DNA of 64,000 nt from Purpureocillium takamizusanense (Eukaryota > Ascomycota > Sordariomycetes > Hypocreales > Ophiocordycipitaceae): contig NC_063080.1 of the NCBI RefSeq assembly GCF_022605165.1, forward strand, positions 310,001-374,000, given 5' to 3'. Position 1 is the stretch's first letter; every line of letters starts with the position of its first letter. A program made the translations under genes and the position numbers. The notes beneath the pieces are model-generated. The model ran no database searches. It had not been told where the DNA came from and saw nothing but the letters and a program-made list of their open reading frames with translations. Shown one piece after another: positions 12,032-22,272 of this stretch.

Positions 12032-13256
12032 GGACCTTCGAGCTGCTTAAATTGCAGACAGAGGAGGCTGAGCTGCGATGAATCCTGGCCTGAGTGCTTG
12101 GCCTGCTCCCAGTCTGGACTGCCATGCCTACAGCCTTCGTCCGCTTCGTCGGCGTCCGTGACGACTCCCATCAGGCCAGCGTTATCGGCTCAGAGCCTCG
12201 AGGACAGGCAGTTCTACTATCGCTTTCTCACTGCGGCCATTCCGACGCTGCCCCTTCGGAGCGGCCACCTGTGGGAGCAGGCCGCCACCATGTCTCACAG
12301 CGTACGCACCCCATCATCTTCCCTCATGTCGCGCACCCGCATACGGCCCCTCTGCTAACAACCAACTCTCCAGTACGAGTGTCTCGAGCACGCGATCTTA
12401 GCGTTGGGCGCCTCGCACCTCTCGCATAGCGGCGACGCGAACGCGGGCACACGAGCCCTACACCACCGTATCGCGGCCATAAAGTTGTTCAACGAGCAAA
12501 TCGGGTATGCGCCGACCACGACGGCGGACGCAGACGCCCTGTTCGCCGCCATCGGCTGCCTCCTCTCGCAGACTACGCTGTTGCCCGACGGAATCGTCGA
12601 GTACATGACCGTGACGAGGGTCGCCGGTTTCGTGGTAAACATGGTCACGCCCAAGTTCCCGACGTCCATCTTCCACATCTTCACGCCGGAGCGCCATGTC
12701 GACCTGTTACTCGGGATGGTGTCTGAGAGAGCCAAAGATCTGGAGATTATTGACTCTTTCACTGCCTCTCTTGTACTCGTAGAGGAAATTTGCCATATGG
12801 AAACAGAGCGTCGTTTCTTATCCCAACTGCGGCGTAGTATAGACGCCTTGCCCACCTCCGCTTGGAAAGGTAAGGAAAAGAGTTGTGGTTTCGTCCCTGA
12901 CTACTAAGTAGTCACCAAGCGCTGATCTATCATGTACAGCCTGCGAAGCTTTCATCTGGGCGCTTCTAACTCCAACAAGGTTTACCAACGAAGAATTCAC
13001 AGCGTTCTTGAGACCCGGCAACCATGTCGGGCTGATCCTCACCATCCACATGCTCCTCCTCGAGTACATCCTGGGCCAAGCCTGCATGGGCCCCTCGGAA
13101 GACCCCAAAGCCGAGTTTCGAAAGCTTACAGTCATGAGATGGACAACGGGACTTGCTAGTTCTTTGCCACCGCGTTACCATGCGTACATGCGATGGCCGC
13201 TTCACTATTGCGACATCATGGCCCGCCAGGACGCGCGGTCCCTGCTCAACCCCTGA
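12032..13256 (+). CDS. Zn2Cys6 transcription factor with fungal-specific C-terminal domain (5' end unresolved)
   Basis: Three exons are clear: 12031-12301, 12374-12869 and 12940-13256, at least 360 residues. The first carries a complete zinc cluster with spacing C-X2-C-X6-C-X6-C-X2-C-X6-C (CLNCRQRRLSC, then CLACSQSGLPC). This is the DNA-binding domain of Gal4-type regulators, which bind CGG half-sites as dimers. The remainder (YECLEHAILALGASHL, RALHHRIAAIKLFNE, FTPERHVDLLLGM) matches the helical regulatory domain found in C6 proteins of the Upc2-related class. A TAG acceptor at 12030 precedes the cluster, and the in-phase upstream exon with an ATG was not found, so the true start lies further 5'. 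A nuclear regulator is expected. Its targets may include nearby genes, but that is speculation. Confidence 0.78.
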
Positions 13257-13556
13257 GATCGTGCACCTCCGGTCCGGGACTCGAGAGACCGATTCGATTA
13301 CAAGGAAGGTCGAGAACTGTCATGGCACTGACGAAACCTGGGCTCATCTGTACGAGGGGCAACATTGACCTCCCCCTCGCAGTTCAAATGTTATTTGCAT
13401 GGCCTCGTCCATACTCTATTCATATCCCCATGTGCGAATTATCTCCAAGATCCGCGACGATAGAACTCCAACAACCACGAAACCGGCTTCGGCTCATTGG
13501 CCGCTCGAAAGGAGCATCGTATCTTGCGCCGGTAGGTCTCTCAGCGGATGCTCGTC

Positions 13557-14621
13557 CTATGCCGAATCGTTCGCCGGAAGATCCTCGTCTTGCGCCGGTG
13601 GGTCTTCCGAGGGACCCTCAGCTTCCACCGTTTTGTGTTCTGTCTTTGTCTTTATCTTGGGAACACATTCGCCTTTGGAGATTGGTTCCATCTCCGGAGG
13701 GTATTGGAACTCCTTGTAGTCGGTGGGATCAATAAAAAGCTTGTCAACCGGGCTCCACAGGAAACCATTGTTCAAAGTAGCGACTTTGCAGCTGGGCGTC
13801 CAATACACGACTCTGGGTCGCAACGGAGTTTCCACAATGCGAGTCTCGGAGAAGGGCGTCTTGCCGTCGGGTAACATTACCGGCATGTTGAGGGAGCAGG
13901 GCGCGAGCCTCACGACGCCATCTTTTCGGGGGCACCACTCGTTCGCGAACTTCTCATAGGCATCGCAAGTATAGGACCACAGGTCGCATACCTGGATTTG
14001 TCCGGCGCAGTTGATGGTTGGATACGGTGTGCACATGCCCTCGATGGTCAGGTGCCACGTCAGGGTCTGTATCTGGCAACGGTGGAACTTGGGACATCGG
14101 TGATTTTTCCCCTGCTGGAGTGTGACCGTCCTCATTTTGGTATTGGAATGCTCCTCGCCGTACGCAATGGAGCCGCCAAAGAACCCTACCGGGGTGAAGC
14201 CTTGTCCATTGGCTGTTATAGAGGCGCTCCAGCCATCGGTAACTGCCTGCATGTGGGAGTGAATCTCATCCACGCTTAAATCTGCGTCGAGTGCGCCCGT
14301 CGTGGTTACGGCCTCGATGTTCGTCGTATACCAGGCCTTGTACATGGGGTCCCCCATGGGGTATAACGTGTGTCGAACGCCGTAGTATACGTAGAAGCAT
14401 TTGATGCGGTCCCACCCGCACGACTCGCGAGTGGTCGTGTTGCCGATATAGTATGGCGGATGGTTGAAGTCAACCGTGTAGGCTTCTTCGATGCGCTTTT
14501 GGGTCTCAAGCAAGTGCTCAGGGATCTTTTCCGCTTTGTTTGCCAACACTGCTTTGCGGCCGATGGTACGGGCGGCGGATGCTAAGCAACACAGTAACAG
14601 AAGGAGAAATCGGATGGCCAT
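13557..14621 (-). CDS. Secreted cysteine-rich protein of unknown function
   Basis: An uninterrupted frame of 354 residues. The start at 14621 was chosen because it opens a strong signal peptide (MAIRFLLLLLCCLASAART); an ATG seven codons upstream is also possible. The mature protein has about ten cysteines in spaced pairs (CGWDRIKC, RCPKFHRC, NCAGQIQVCDLW, YTCDAY, EWCPRK), suggesting several disulphides and a secreted, folded domain of roughly 270 residues. The last 40 residues are acidic and proline-rich (SEDPPAQDEDLP) and look disordered. I do not recognise the family. An imperfect 20-25 bp direct repeat overlaps the 3' end of the gene (around 13520-13610). It lies tail to tail with the Zn2Cys6 gene, 300 bp away. 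A secreted effector or cell-surface role is possible but unproven. Confidence 0.75.
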   Translation of the reverse strand: MAIRFLLLLLCCLASAARTIGRKAVLANKAEKIPEHLLETQKRIEEAYTVDFNHPPYYIGNTTTRESCGWDRIKCFYVYYGVRHTLYPMGDPMYKAWYTTNIEAVTTTGALDADLSVDEIHSHMQAVTDGWSASITANGQGFTPVGFFGGSIAYGEEHSNTKMRTVTLQQGKNHRCPKFHRCQIQTLTWHLTIEGMCTPYPTINCAGQIQVCDLWSYTCDAYEKFANEWCPRKDGVVRLAPCSLNMPVMLPDGKTPFSETRIVETPLRPRVVYWTPSCKVATLNNGFLWSPVDKLFIDPTDYKEFQYPPEMEPISKGECVPKIKTKTEHKTVEAEGPSEDPPAQDEDLPANDSA

Positions 14622-15667
14622 CCTGCAATGACTTGAGGCCATCTCGTTCAGTGCCTGCGTGATATATGACCCTGTTGTTCGAAAAGTTGACGTTTGTTTG
14701 ACCTTGCCAGCGCATTCAATCGGGGGCCCGCCGCGAAACAACTAATAAGTATTCCAAGTCAAGAGCAGAAAGCCCTTCGCCTCTCCCAGAGCTTTTTTTG
14801 GGGGGGCCTTGGCGACATGCACAGCAATTGCTCGTGACACGCGACGCCGGAGCGGAATCGTACGAGACGAGTAATAGAGGGGACTCGCGATGCGGAGTCC
14901 CCGTTCAAAGGCAGAGCGGACACGCATATGCGTAACGAGTACATTGTGTCTACACACATACATGCGTGTTGCAAAAGGTATCAACTTTGCAGTTCTCTGA
15001 TGAGGCAAATAGTAGTAGCGGATCTATGCCCTGGGGCCAATATTGGCTACACCGTAAAGTACAATATGTGCGACATTATGCGAACCGCCGCCTTAGGAGA
15101 CGCTAATAAGGCCACTGTCAGCTGTCTGCTTCTGATTATGCAAGGCGTGTCGGCCCGCACTCGAGGCTCGAGTTTGAGCCCTTGGCGTTGACGAGTCCGG
15201 CGCCAGGCCAGGCCAACGTGCGCTCTCAATCCCTCAGCTACTTCATCTCTCTCACTCAAGAGCCGTGTGATCAAATATGAATGATGCATTCCCACGGAAT
15301 CCTAGCAACAAAGTAGTCGTTAATGTCATGCTTGAGTGCCTGGCTCGGGCCGATTGCCGGTCCCGCAATGCCCGACAGCCTGGTTTCTGTGGATACTTGC
15401 TTGATATAGTTGTGGACACTTATCTATACGCATTCATTTCTGATGGCCAAGAAAGCGTCGAGACAGTCTCCACCACGCTGCTGGAAAGGGGCTTGCCATC
15501 CCGGCAACAACATGAAGAGACCGGCGTAGCGCCATGCGTTGAAACAACGGGTATAACTGTCGCGAGACGACCCGGCTGCACGAGCTGTGCTCACCGTCTA
15601 AAGTCAAGTCAGGCGGATCTTTTGAGAAATCAGCAAGTTACATAAGTCACAGGTAATCGAGAGCAAC
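14622..15667. other. Intergenic region between two divergent secreted-protein genes
   Basis: About 1 kb containing the promoters of the minus-strand Cys-rich gene and the plus-strand small secreted protein. A 122-codon frame at 15277-15645 starts with ATG but lacks family resemblance or a signal peptide. It may simply be leader sequence of the next gene. A T8/G7 homopolymer block sits near 14790-14805. Confidence 0.4.
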
Positions 15668-16092
15668 ATGAAGACACTCATGCTCATCACCTTGTCGGTG
15701 GCCTCGGCCGCCGCCATGGGCAACGCCGCAGGCAACGCCACGCCTACTTGTGTGGAAGGCAGAGACTACTGCTTCGCGCAGCTCGTCTCGGAGCACGGTC
15801 AGTCTACCACCTCCTAGCCTACCCTTTTCTTTCCTTCTCAATCTCCCCCCTCTGCACATGGACACGCTAGTTGCCCGAGTCGGGAGCTACAGCTGACGAG
15901 ACGACGGCCTCACCATCGCTACGTGTAGGATACGAAGAAAAGAGTCTTCGGACCATGACCCAGGGTCAACAAGACGTTTCAGAGCGCAGTGTGTACACGT
16001 GCTCTAGGGGTAGGCCGGCGGGACTTTACATGTGTACGATGGGCTGCATGCCCGGCAAGGGAGATGAGGACGCTGAGTGCGTCGAAGGCTAG
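15668..16092 (+). CDS. Small secreted six-cysteine protein (effector-like)
   Basis: Two exons, 15668-15797 and 15929-16092, join across a 131-bp intron (GTCAGT...GTGTAG) in phase 1 to give 97 residues. The first exon encodes a signal peptide (MKTLMLITLSVASAAAM) followed by an N-glycosylation site (NAT) and TPTCVEGRDYC. The second supplies YTCSRG, YMCTMGCMPG and AEC, so the mature protein of about 80 residues has six cysteines, enough for three disulphides. This layout (Cys pair, helix, Cys cluster at the end) is typical of small secreted cysteine-rich proteins of hypocrealean fungi, many of which act at the host or microbial interface. The function of this one is unknown. Neither exon alone would stand out; the join is supported by phase, splice sites and the cysteine pattern. 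Confidence 0.7.
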
Positions 16093-17622
16093 AGTTGACT
16101 GGAGCTCCAGACGGGGGCGATGTCGGTCTGTTCAATCAATTGCCTGTGTGAGGTGCGAGGAGGGATTATAACTATAGAGGGGTCAAGATACGCATGGCCA
16201 ACCATTACACAAAGGCAGCCAATATGGTGCCTCTGATCACATCAATGATAGATGTTGTGATGTTGCCATCTCGATAGCTACGAGACTACAGGGCATACCC
16301 ACAAGAAATAGGAGTCGGGCCACTAACGAGTCTAGACACTGCGGGACCCTTTGTTCTCTACTCTTAGCGAAGATTGCGTCCTGAATTGCTTCGCGAGTAC
16401 GTGGAATTTGAGCGAGGGTGATGCGTATTGAATGAACTGCAGCTACTGGGACGACCCCGGATTTCCACGCATCGACCTCAAGCTTATCACGAAATGTACA
16501 TGTAGTTCGCGCAGCCAGAAATCCCGCGTTACCCAAAATGACAGACGCATCACTACACGAAGGCGCGTTTATGCTTCGCAAGCGGCATTTTTGGCGGAAT
16601 ATTGAAAAGATGTTGGGTAGGTATAGTATAGTGGTTAGCGTTAGGTTTATAACTCATCTTGTACTGGGATAGCCTTATTGGACATCATGGTATGTGTTGC
16701 AGACTTGGTGCGCCAGCTTGTAGACATCAACACCTGCAGGGGTACGTATTGCGACCGGGTGGGCCTGATTTTAGAGGCCATGTATTGATCGATATCCGGG
16801 GCTATCGCAATAACTCCCTTCATTATGCACGGCTCCTCTTGGCGGCATATACCATAGGCATTAACGCAGTGTAGGTCATAAGATGAAAGCATACAGAGTA
16901 TTTATGCCGCTGTCATAGTCCCTAGAAAAACCTCGACTCAGCAACCATCGATCAATTCGATGCCCTCGGAACGTCCATCTCATGGGCCCGATTGGGCGGC
17001 GATTCCGAGGCGTCCAGGTCACTTGCTCGCTCGCCCGCATTGATCCCAATGTTTTTTCCATGTCAGGCTCGACTATGCCATTTCACGTCATTCCGCTCCT
17101 TCTCCCATCTTATTGTCGTCATGTCATGTCATGTCATGCCGGTTTCTGTGAGGGACGCCGGCTGAACAGGTCACGTTCGGAAGTCCCGATACATGGCTGA
17201 TTGCGTCGCCGAAAAGCGGCACACCCATGAGACTCGAAGGATAGTGGTGTGTCATCTATTCTTGCCAAGCTTTTCTGGGCCAGCCGGGGTCTGTTGCCTC
17301 AAGCCCGCCGGATAGGGCTGCTGCCAATGCAATGCATGTGTGTAGGGCTGGAAGGGACTGACCTATGCCCACCCCCGCCCCCTGTCATCAGTCTGTCTTG
17401 TATGCTATGCGTGCTTCGCAAGGCAAAGCCTTGAACGCATTATTTGGTTTCCGGCGCCAAGCTTCCCTTATGACCACAAGCGTCCTGGTGGCCGCACTGG
17501 TGTCAAATGGCCTTACATTTCGGTATATAAATGTTCGGTCGAAGCCATTGACGACGACGACGACGACGACGACAACGACGATTACAACAACAACAGCGAC
17601 AACACCAACACCGACAGAAATC
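16093..17622. other. Intergenic region with promoter of first paralogous secreted protein
   Basis: About 1.5 kb with no supported gene. The right end carries tatataaat (17524-17532), about 100 bp before the start codon, followed by a (GAC)n/(CAA)n-like leader at 17550-17620. A short (TCATG)n run (gtcatgtcatgtcatgtcatg) lies at about 17119-17138. Confidence 0.45.
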
Positions 17623-18642
17623 ATGCAGATCTTTCTGAAGCTCGCCACCTTGGCCTTCGTGTTGCTGCTTACCGACGCCTCGATCGCGGCACCGCTTCCA
17701 GGCATCGGCGGGAGCAGGTTTAGCGGCGGGGCCTCGCGGACGCGGGCTGGCAGCAAGACGAAGTACGGTAGCTCCAGGCTTGCTGGGGGCAGCTCGGGTC
17801 TCGACACGTCCTCGCCGGGGCTGGCACGCGACCATTCCCTTCCTCCGGGCATGAGCGCCGCTCATGCTGCGTTCCTTCGAGAAGCAGGAGTCAAGCCTAA
17901 TGGCTTGGGCCAATTGCTGTACGCTCCTAGAAAGAACTCGCCGTATTATGAGAAGCAAATGAGGGAGTGGGAAAAAAGCCTCCCAAAAAATCAAGAGCTC
18001 GAACACGTGGAATGGCAGCCGGATCCCGATCGGCGTGCCAAATGGATCGAGAAAACGTCAAGCACTCGCAAAATCCCACAGGGGCAACGCGCAGGCAAGG
18101 CCAATGAAAAGAAGGAATGGAATAAGAAGCCCTGGGGCAAGATTGGGTCTGGATCAAAAGCCTTCAAGGCCAAGGACGAGTCAAGAGGGGGAATGCCGGT
18201 CAGGTCGGGGGATAGCAATGTCAACGAGTACCTGTACGACCCGGCAAGCGAGCGGGATGAGATGGAGGCTATGAATCCCGCCAAGGCCAACACTTCACCC
18301 AAGGCGGCCAACCAGGGGAAGCCAGACAAACCCAAGACCTCGCTTGGTTCCAAGCTTCTTTCGAAGGTTTTTGGAAAGCCGAACAAGGTGGCCCCCGAAG
18401 GAGGAAAACCAGGTGAAGCCAATACGTCGCCCGAGGAGCCCGAGCTGGTCAACAAGGTAGTCAAGGCACCTCACGCCGAGCATTGGGCCAAGGAGATAGC
18501 GAAAAACCATGGACCGAATAACCCGATGAATCCGGCGGGCGAGGGACTTGGCCCCAAGGTTCCGGACACCACAACGTCGGAAGCGGGAGACAAGCCCGAG
18601 AGCATGATAGCGGCGGGAGTCCTTCGAGTTACCCCTCAGTAG
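17623..18642 (+). CDS. Secreted basic protein, paralogue of the gene at 20404
   Basis: A single exon of 339 residues from the ATG at 17623, which opens a signal peptide (MQIFLKLATLAFVLLLTDAS) cleaved before or near APLPG. The N-terminal mature region (PLPGIGGSRFSGGASRT, then KYGSS) matches the start of the product of the gene at 20404 (PVPGAGESSMRGG, then KYG repeats). The middle contains SPYYEKQMREWEKSLPKNQE, comparable with FEQMKKDWDAGLDRN in the paralogue. The rest is Lys/Gly/Pro-rich, hydrophilic and probably disordered, with no cysteines in the mature part. I do not recognise a named family. Upstream there is a TATA box and a CAA-rich 5' leader like that of the paralogue, suggesting shared regulation. 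A surface or host-interaction role is possible. Confidence 0.72.
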   Translation: MQIFLKLATLAFVLLLTDASIAAPLPGIGGSRFSGGASRTRAGSKTKYGSSRLAGGSSGLDTSSPGLARDHSLPPGMSAAHAAFLREAGVKPNGLGQLLYAPRKNSPYYEKQMREWEKSLPKNQELEHVEWQPDPDRRAKWIEKTSSTRKIPQGQRAGKANEKKEWNKKPWGKIGSGSKAFKAKDESRGGMPVRSGDSNVNEYLYDPASERDEMEAMNPAKANTSPKAANQGKPDKPKTSLGSKLLSKVFGKPNKVAPEGGKPGEANTSPEEPELVNKVVKAPHAEHWAKEIAKNHGPNNPMNPAGEGLGPKVPDTTTSEAGDKPESMIAAGVLRVTPQ

Positions 18643-20403
18643 GTCCTCGGCTCGAACACAGCACGCATCGCGGACTGAAGTGAGGCTAGCGGCTGGGGAG
18701 TTGCGGGACGTACCAACACAGACAACGACGGCCTCGCTTCCCTCTTCTTCCCCTGGTACCGACCGAAAAGCCATCGACCCAGCCCGCCTTGCTTGAACGG
18801 CATATGGGACTACCGACACCAGGCATGGTGGTGTGAGTGAGACTGTGGACATGACTGGGCATCAACACTGGGCTGGACGCGGAAACCGAATGGGGGTACC
18901 TTCAGTGCATGGTGTAGTCAGTCAGCGCAATAACAAGACCACACGCTCGCTCTGCTACTTCGCGCAGACATGTTTTTCTAGATGTGCGGCCATGAGCCGT
19001 CTCGCGGCACCTGCAACAGTGTGAGTGACAATGTATGCGGTTTGGAGCTGGGGGTGACGTATATATATGCGGGTGCACTTCCCTATACCAAACACAAACA
19101 AGAAGCGGATATATATATACTGTAAAACCCTGGATGAAAATGGCAGATTCTGGGCTCTTGACTCGCTTGCTGCCTCGTACGGTTTTTAATCAGGCGCTCG
19201 ATTAAACTGACCACAGGCTCTCCAACCAGTCTATGCCGTGGACTTATTTGAGACGGCTAAAAGATCATCAATATGCTCCCGTTCTGTCTAATGGGTTTGA
19301 ATAGGGGTGGTGCTAGCCGTACAGATCAAAAAGTGCTGTTGAAGAATGACAACTTGTCGAGCTTTTCCGGCACGAAATATAGACTTGATATGTATGAATG
19401 AATTCGTACTTCATGTGTATGTGTCAAAGTGATTGAGAGTGTGCGTCGTGCAACGATTTGATGCCGTCAATTTGTCTATATGATTGATAGTGGTCTTGGT
19501 TTGGCATTGACTCACCGCGTCTGGGCAGCCCGGTGCGGTGCAATGGTCTCACGTGCCGGCACAAGAGAGCACTTTTTCTTTTTGTTTTCAAATCTTTCCA
19601 TGCCATGACCTTTCATGACATGACATGTCAGTTGATGCCAAGTCGTGCTGTCAGGACATGGAGGCTTAGCGCCGCTTGATGCGGTCTTTGCAGTCGGGAC
19701 CGATGGATCAATGGCCCGATGTCGACCGCACTCACCTTCCATATCGTACCTGCGAGCACAGCACGGTAGAAGAACAAAGCCAGCCAAGGAAACGTCAAAA
19801 AAATAAAATAAAAAGTATTCTTCTCTTTTCTTCGCGTCGGCATGATCATCTCCATAGCCCGGCCGGGGTGCATGTTCCCGTTTCCGGCGTTGGGTTGATC
19901 GCGGCGTCAAGTTCCGCGGAGCTTCCGCAGGTCATCAATTCATGCGAGCAAAAAAACGGACCGTATGGTGCTGCCGTCCGTCCCGTAGACGCTCAACTGT
20001 AATATACGGAGTGTGGCTGAGCGTTCCGCGTGCCTGACGATACGGCTTGGCCCCAAGCGCCAAGTCTGCCCATTTTTCGCTGCCCGTGGGGTACCAAGGC
20101 TATTACGTGCAGTGACTGTGGTGCACTAGGAAGTATATGCGCACGTTTTTGCATAGACGGTGCGTATATGTCAGGCAATTCGAAAGGAGCTGGGGCAGCT
20201 GTTCATGATGGAGATGGCGGTATATAAAGCACGTCTGATCGCGATGATTGACGACGAAGAGCTTTTGAAGCACCATCACAGGATTCAGTGCTTGTTTCAA
20301 CACCACCGACAGATAAATACATCTCGTTCTACCATTGAAAAGAAAACAAGAAGACTCAGCAGCAGCAATAACAAACAAATCAACAATAACAACAACAACA
20401 ATC
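18643..20403. other. Intergenic region with promoter of second paralogue
   Basis: About 1.76 kb separating the two related secreted-protein genes. No coding sequence is supported. tatataaag at 20221-20229 is the probable TATA box of the next gene, and its leader (20330-20403) is rich in CAA/CAG triplets. An A-rich run lies at 19797-19815, and there are short atatatat patches near 19060 and 19112. Confidence 0.45.
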
Positions 20404-20847
20404 ATGCAGTTCTCTGGAAAGCTCACCGCCGCGGCCCTCGTGCTGCTGTTCGCCGGCTCCTCGGTCGCGACGCCCGTCCCCGGCGCCGGTGAGAGCAGCA
20501 TGCGCGGCGGCGGCGGCGGCGGCAACAAGTACGGGGCGCAGCAGGGCTCCAACAAGTACGGCCAACAGGGCGGCAGCGGCGCCTTTGGCGGCGTTGACTC
20601 GTCGGCGTCCAGCACGTCTTGGAAGTACATGGGCTCAAAGTACAACAGCGCCCCAGGAGGCGGCGCCTCCTCCTCCTCCTACGGCAACAGCAACAAGGGG
20701 AAGCAGCCGAGCTTTGAGCAGATGAAGAAGGACTGGGATGCGGGGTTGGACCGCAACTTTGGCCCCGGCAAGCACGACGGAAACAGCGCGATGCCAAAAG
20801 GTGCAACCGGGAACCCTCTGAGCCAGGGCAGCAAGCAAGTCCAGTAG
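20404..20847 (+). CDS. Small secreted glycine-rich protein, paralogue of the gene at 17623
   Basis: A single exon of 147 residues. The ATG at 20404 opens a signal peptide (MQFSGKLTAAALVLLFAGSS) followed by ATPVPGAGESS. A Gly-rich segment with two NKYG units (GGGGGGNKYG, GSNKYGQQ) and Ser-rich stretches leads to one charged helix (SFEQMKKDWDAGLDRNFG) and a polar tail. No cysteines are present. The signal peptide, the P-(L/V)-PG-x-G-x-S junction, the KYG units and the single charged helix are shared with the 339-residue product 1.8 kb upstream, so these look like a tandem duplication that diverged by change in length. The family is unknown to me. The start context atcATGCAG and the CAA-rich leader are also shared. 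Confidence 0.74.
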   Translation: MQFSGKLTAAALVLLFAGSSVATPVPGAGESSMRGGGGGGNKYGAQQGSNKYGQQGGSGAFGGVDSSASSTSWKYMGSKYNSAPGGGASSSSYGNSNKGKQPSFEQMKKDWDAGLDRNFGPGKHDGNSAMPKGATGNPLSQGSKQVQ

Positions 20848-22043
20848 TCAAACTCAGAAGGGAAAGAGGGCATAACGAGAGGCAATACTCGGAATTCCAG
20901 GATAACGAGAGCTTGGCTAGGATATACACGGGCTATGGAGACAGGGCCTATAGGAGAGGGGCTAAGGAACAGCCTGCGACTTTGCCTGCCGCCTAGACAG
21001 GGGGGAAGCGGTTGAATAGTGGCGGGATTATAGACGGAAAGGCTCAGCGCCTCTGAATTCCCTAGGACCAACTCAATACATTCTTTTTGATGGGGAATGT
21101 TGAAGTATGAGTGTTGGCCTTGCTTGATGGTGCGTATATGGGGTTGGGCAAACCTACCAAGTTGTTTAATTGTCATTTACCTACTTCGTAGTTGGTCTCC
21201 GCTAGGCCGCATGAATGGGTACCTATCCTCCGTATAACGGGACTGCGTTCCCTACACGATTGCACCTCTATAACTGAAATCAGGGCCCTGATTTTAATAG
21301 GGTAGGTGAGATGAGAACAAGCGGCGTGTGTAACTAGTAGATAGAGCCTGAAAGGGGGGGGGGGGGCGGAAGGGGCATAAGTTCCTGATACAAACTCAAT
21401 CCTTTTTTTCCTTAAGAGAAACGGGGGACATGAGAATAAACGAGACCGGCATGCATGTCGGGCGAGTTCATGCGAGCCCCCCATGTCAAGGAGTGGATGA
21501 AAAGAGACCCATGTTGAGGTGAATGAAGAGCGGGATCTAGCGTATGGGGGCTTTGAGGAAGTGATGGTTATGAGGCTATACGAGGTAGGTATTTGCATTT
21601 GCGATTTTTAGCAGGCGGGCAAGGAGGATGCCAAGAGCTCAAAGGACGACGACACCGTGCGTGTTGTAAGTGTGTACACGTGTGCGCACGTCAGGGTAGA
21701 GTGGCGCATTATTTTATTCAGAACCTAAGGCGCGCTCGCACGGGAGGGAGCATCGCAGTCCCCGGCCGCAGTCGAAAACAGATTGGTATATTGTTGGGCT
21801 TTGACGTGCATAGATGGTCCCAAGAACCAAGACGATGGAAAGGAACCAAAAAGAAAACCCCCGAGCCAAGCAAATATCAAGAGAGACTCCATCCACCCCG
21901 CAAACAGAGCATCATTAAAAACAACCAAGGAGGGTATCTCGGCCCGAACCCAGCACCTCAAAACATCAGATCCAACCCCCAGAAACCAGCGCGCACGCAA
22001 CCCCCCCAAGTGGTATCCGCATTCATACGTTGTCGTCAACTTG

Positions 22044-22080
<37 letters not shown>

Positions 22081-22272
22081 CTCGCTCTCTCTCTCGCTCT
22101 CGTGCTGGTGGTGGTGGTCGTAGTGGCGGTGGTGCAGCACCAACCGTGCACCCGCATGGCCCTTGTCGTCTCCCCCGTCATCCGCATTAATCAGAAAGGC
22201 CCCCTCCCTCCTTCCACCAGAAACGAAACGCGCGCGCTTCATCGACACGTCACGTCACGGAGCGCCGCTTGC
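20848..22272. other. Intergenic region with G-tract and CT microsatellite
   Basis: About 1.4 kb between convergent genes, with no supported coding sequence. It contains a 13-bp G run (21354-21366) and a CT microsatellite that starts at 22047 and becomes interrupted toward 22102. Confidence 0.5.
22047..22102. repeat. (CT)n microsatellite
   Basis: About 15 uninterrupted CT units from 22047 to 22077, followed by CT stretches broken by CG steps. It lies in the 3' flank of the MARVEL gene. Confidence 0.9.

Noticed and set aside
15277..15645. 122-codon ATG frame upstream of the six-Cys gene
   Set aside because: No recognisable features. It is more likely leader sequence of the next transcript, and no splice join to the downstream exon was convincing.
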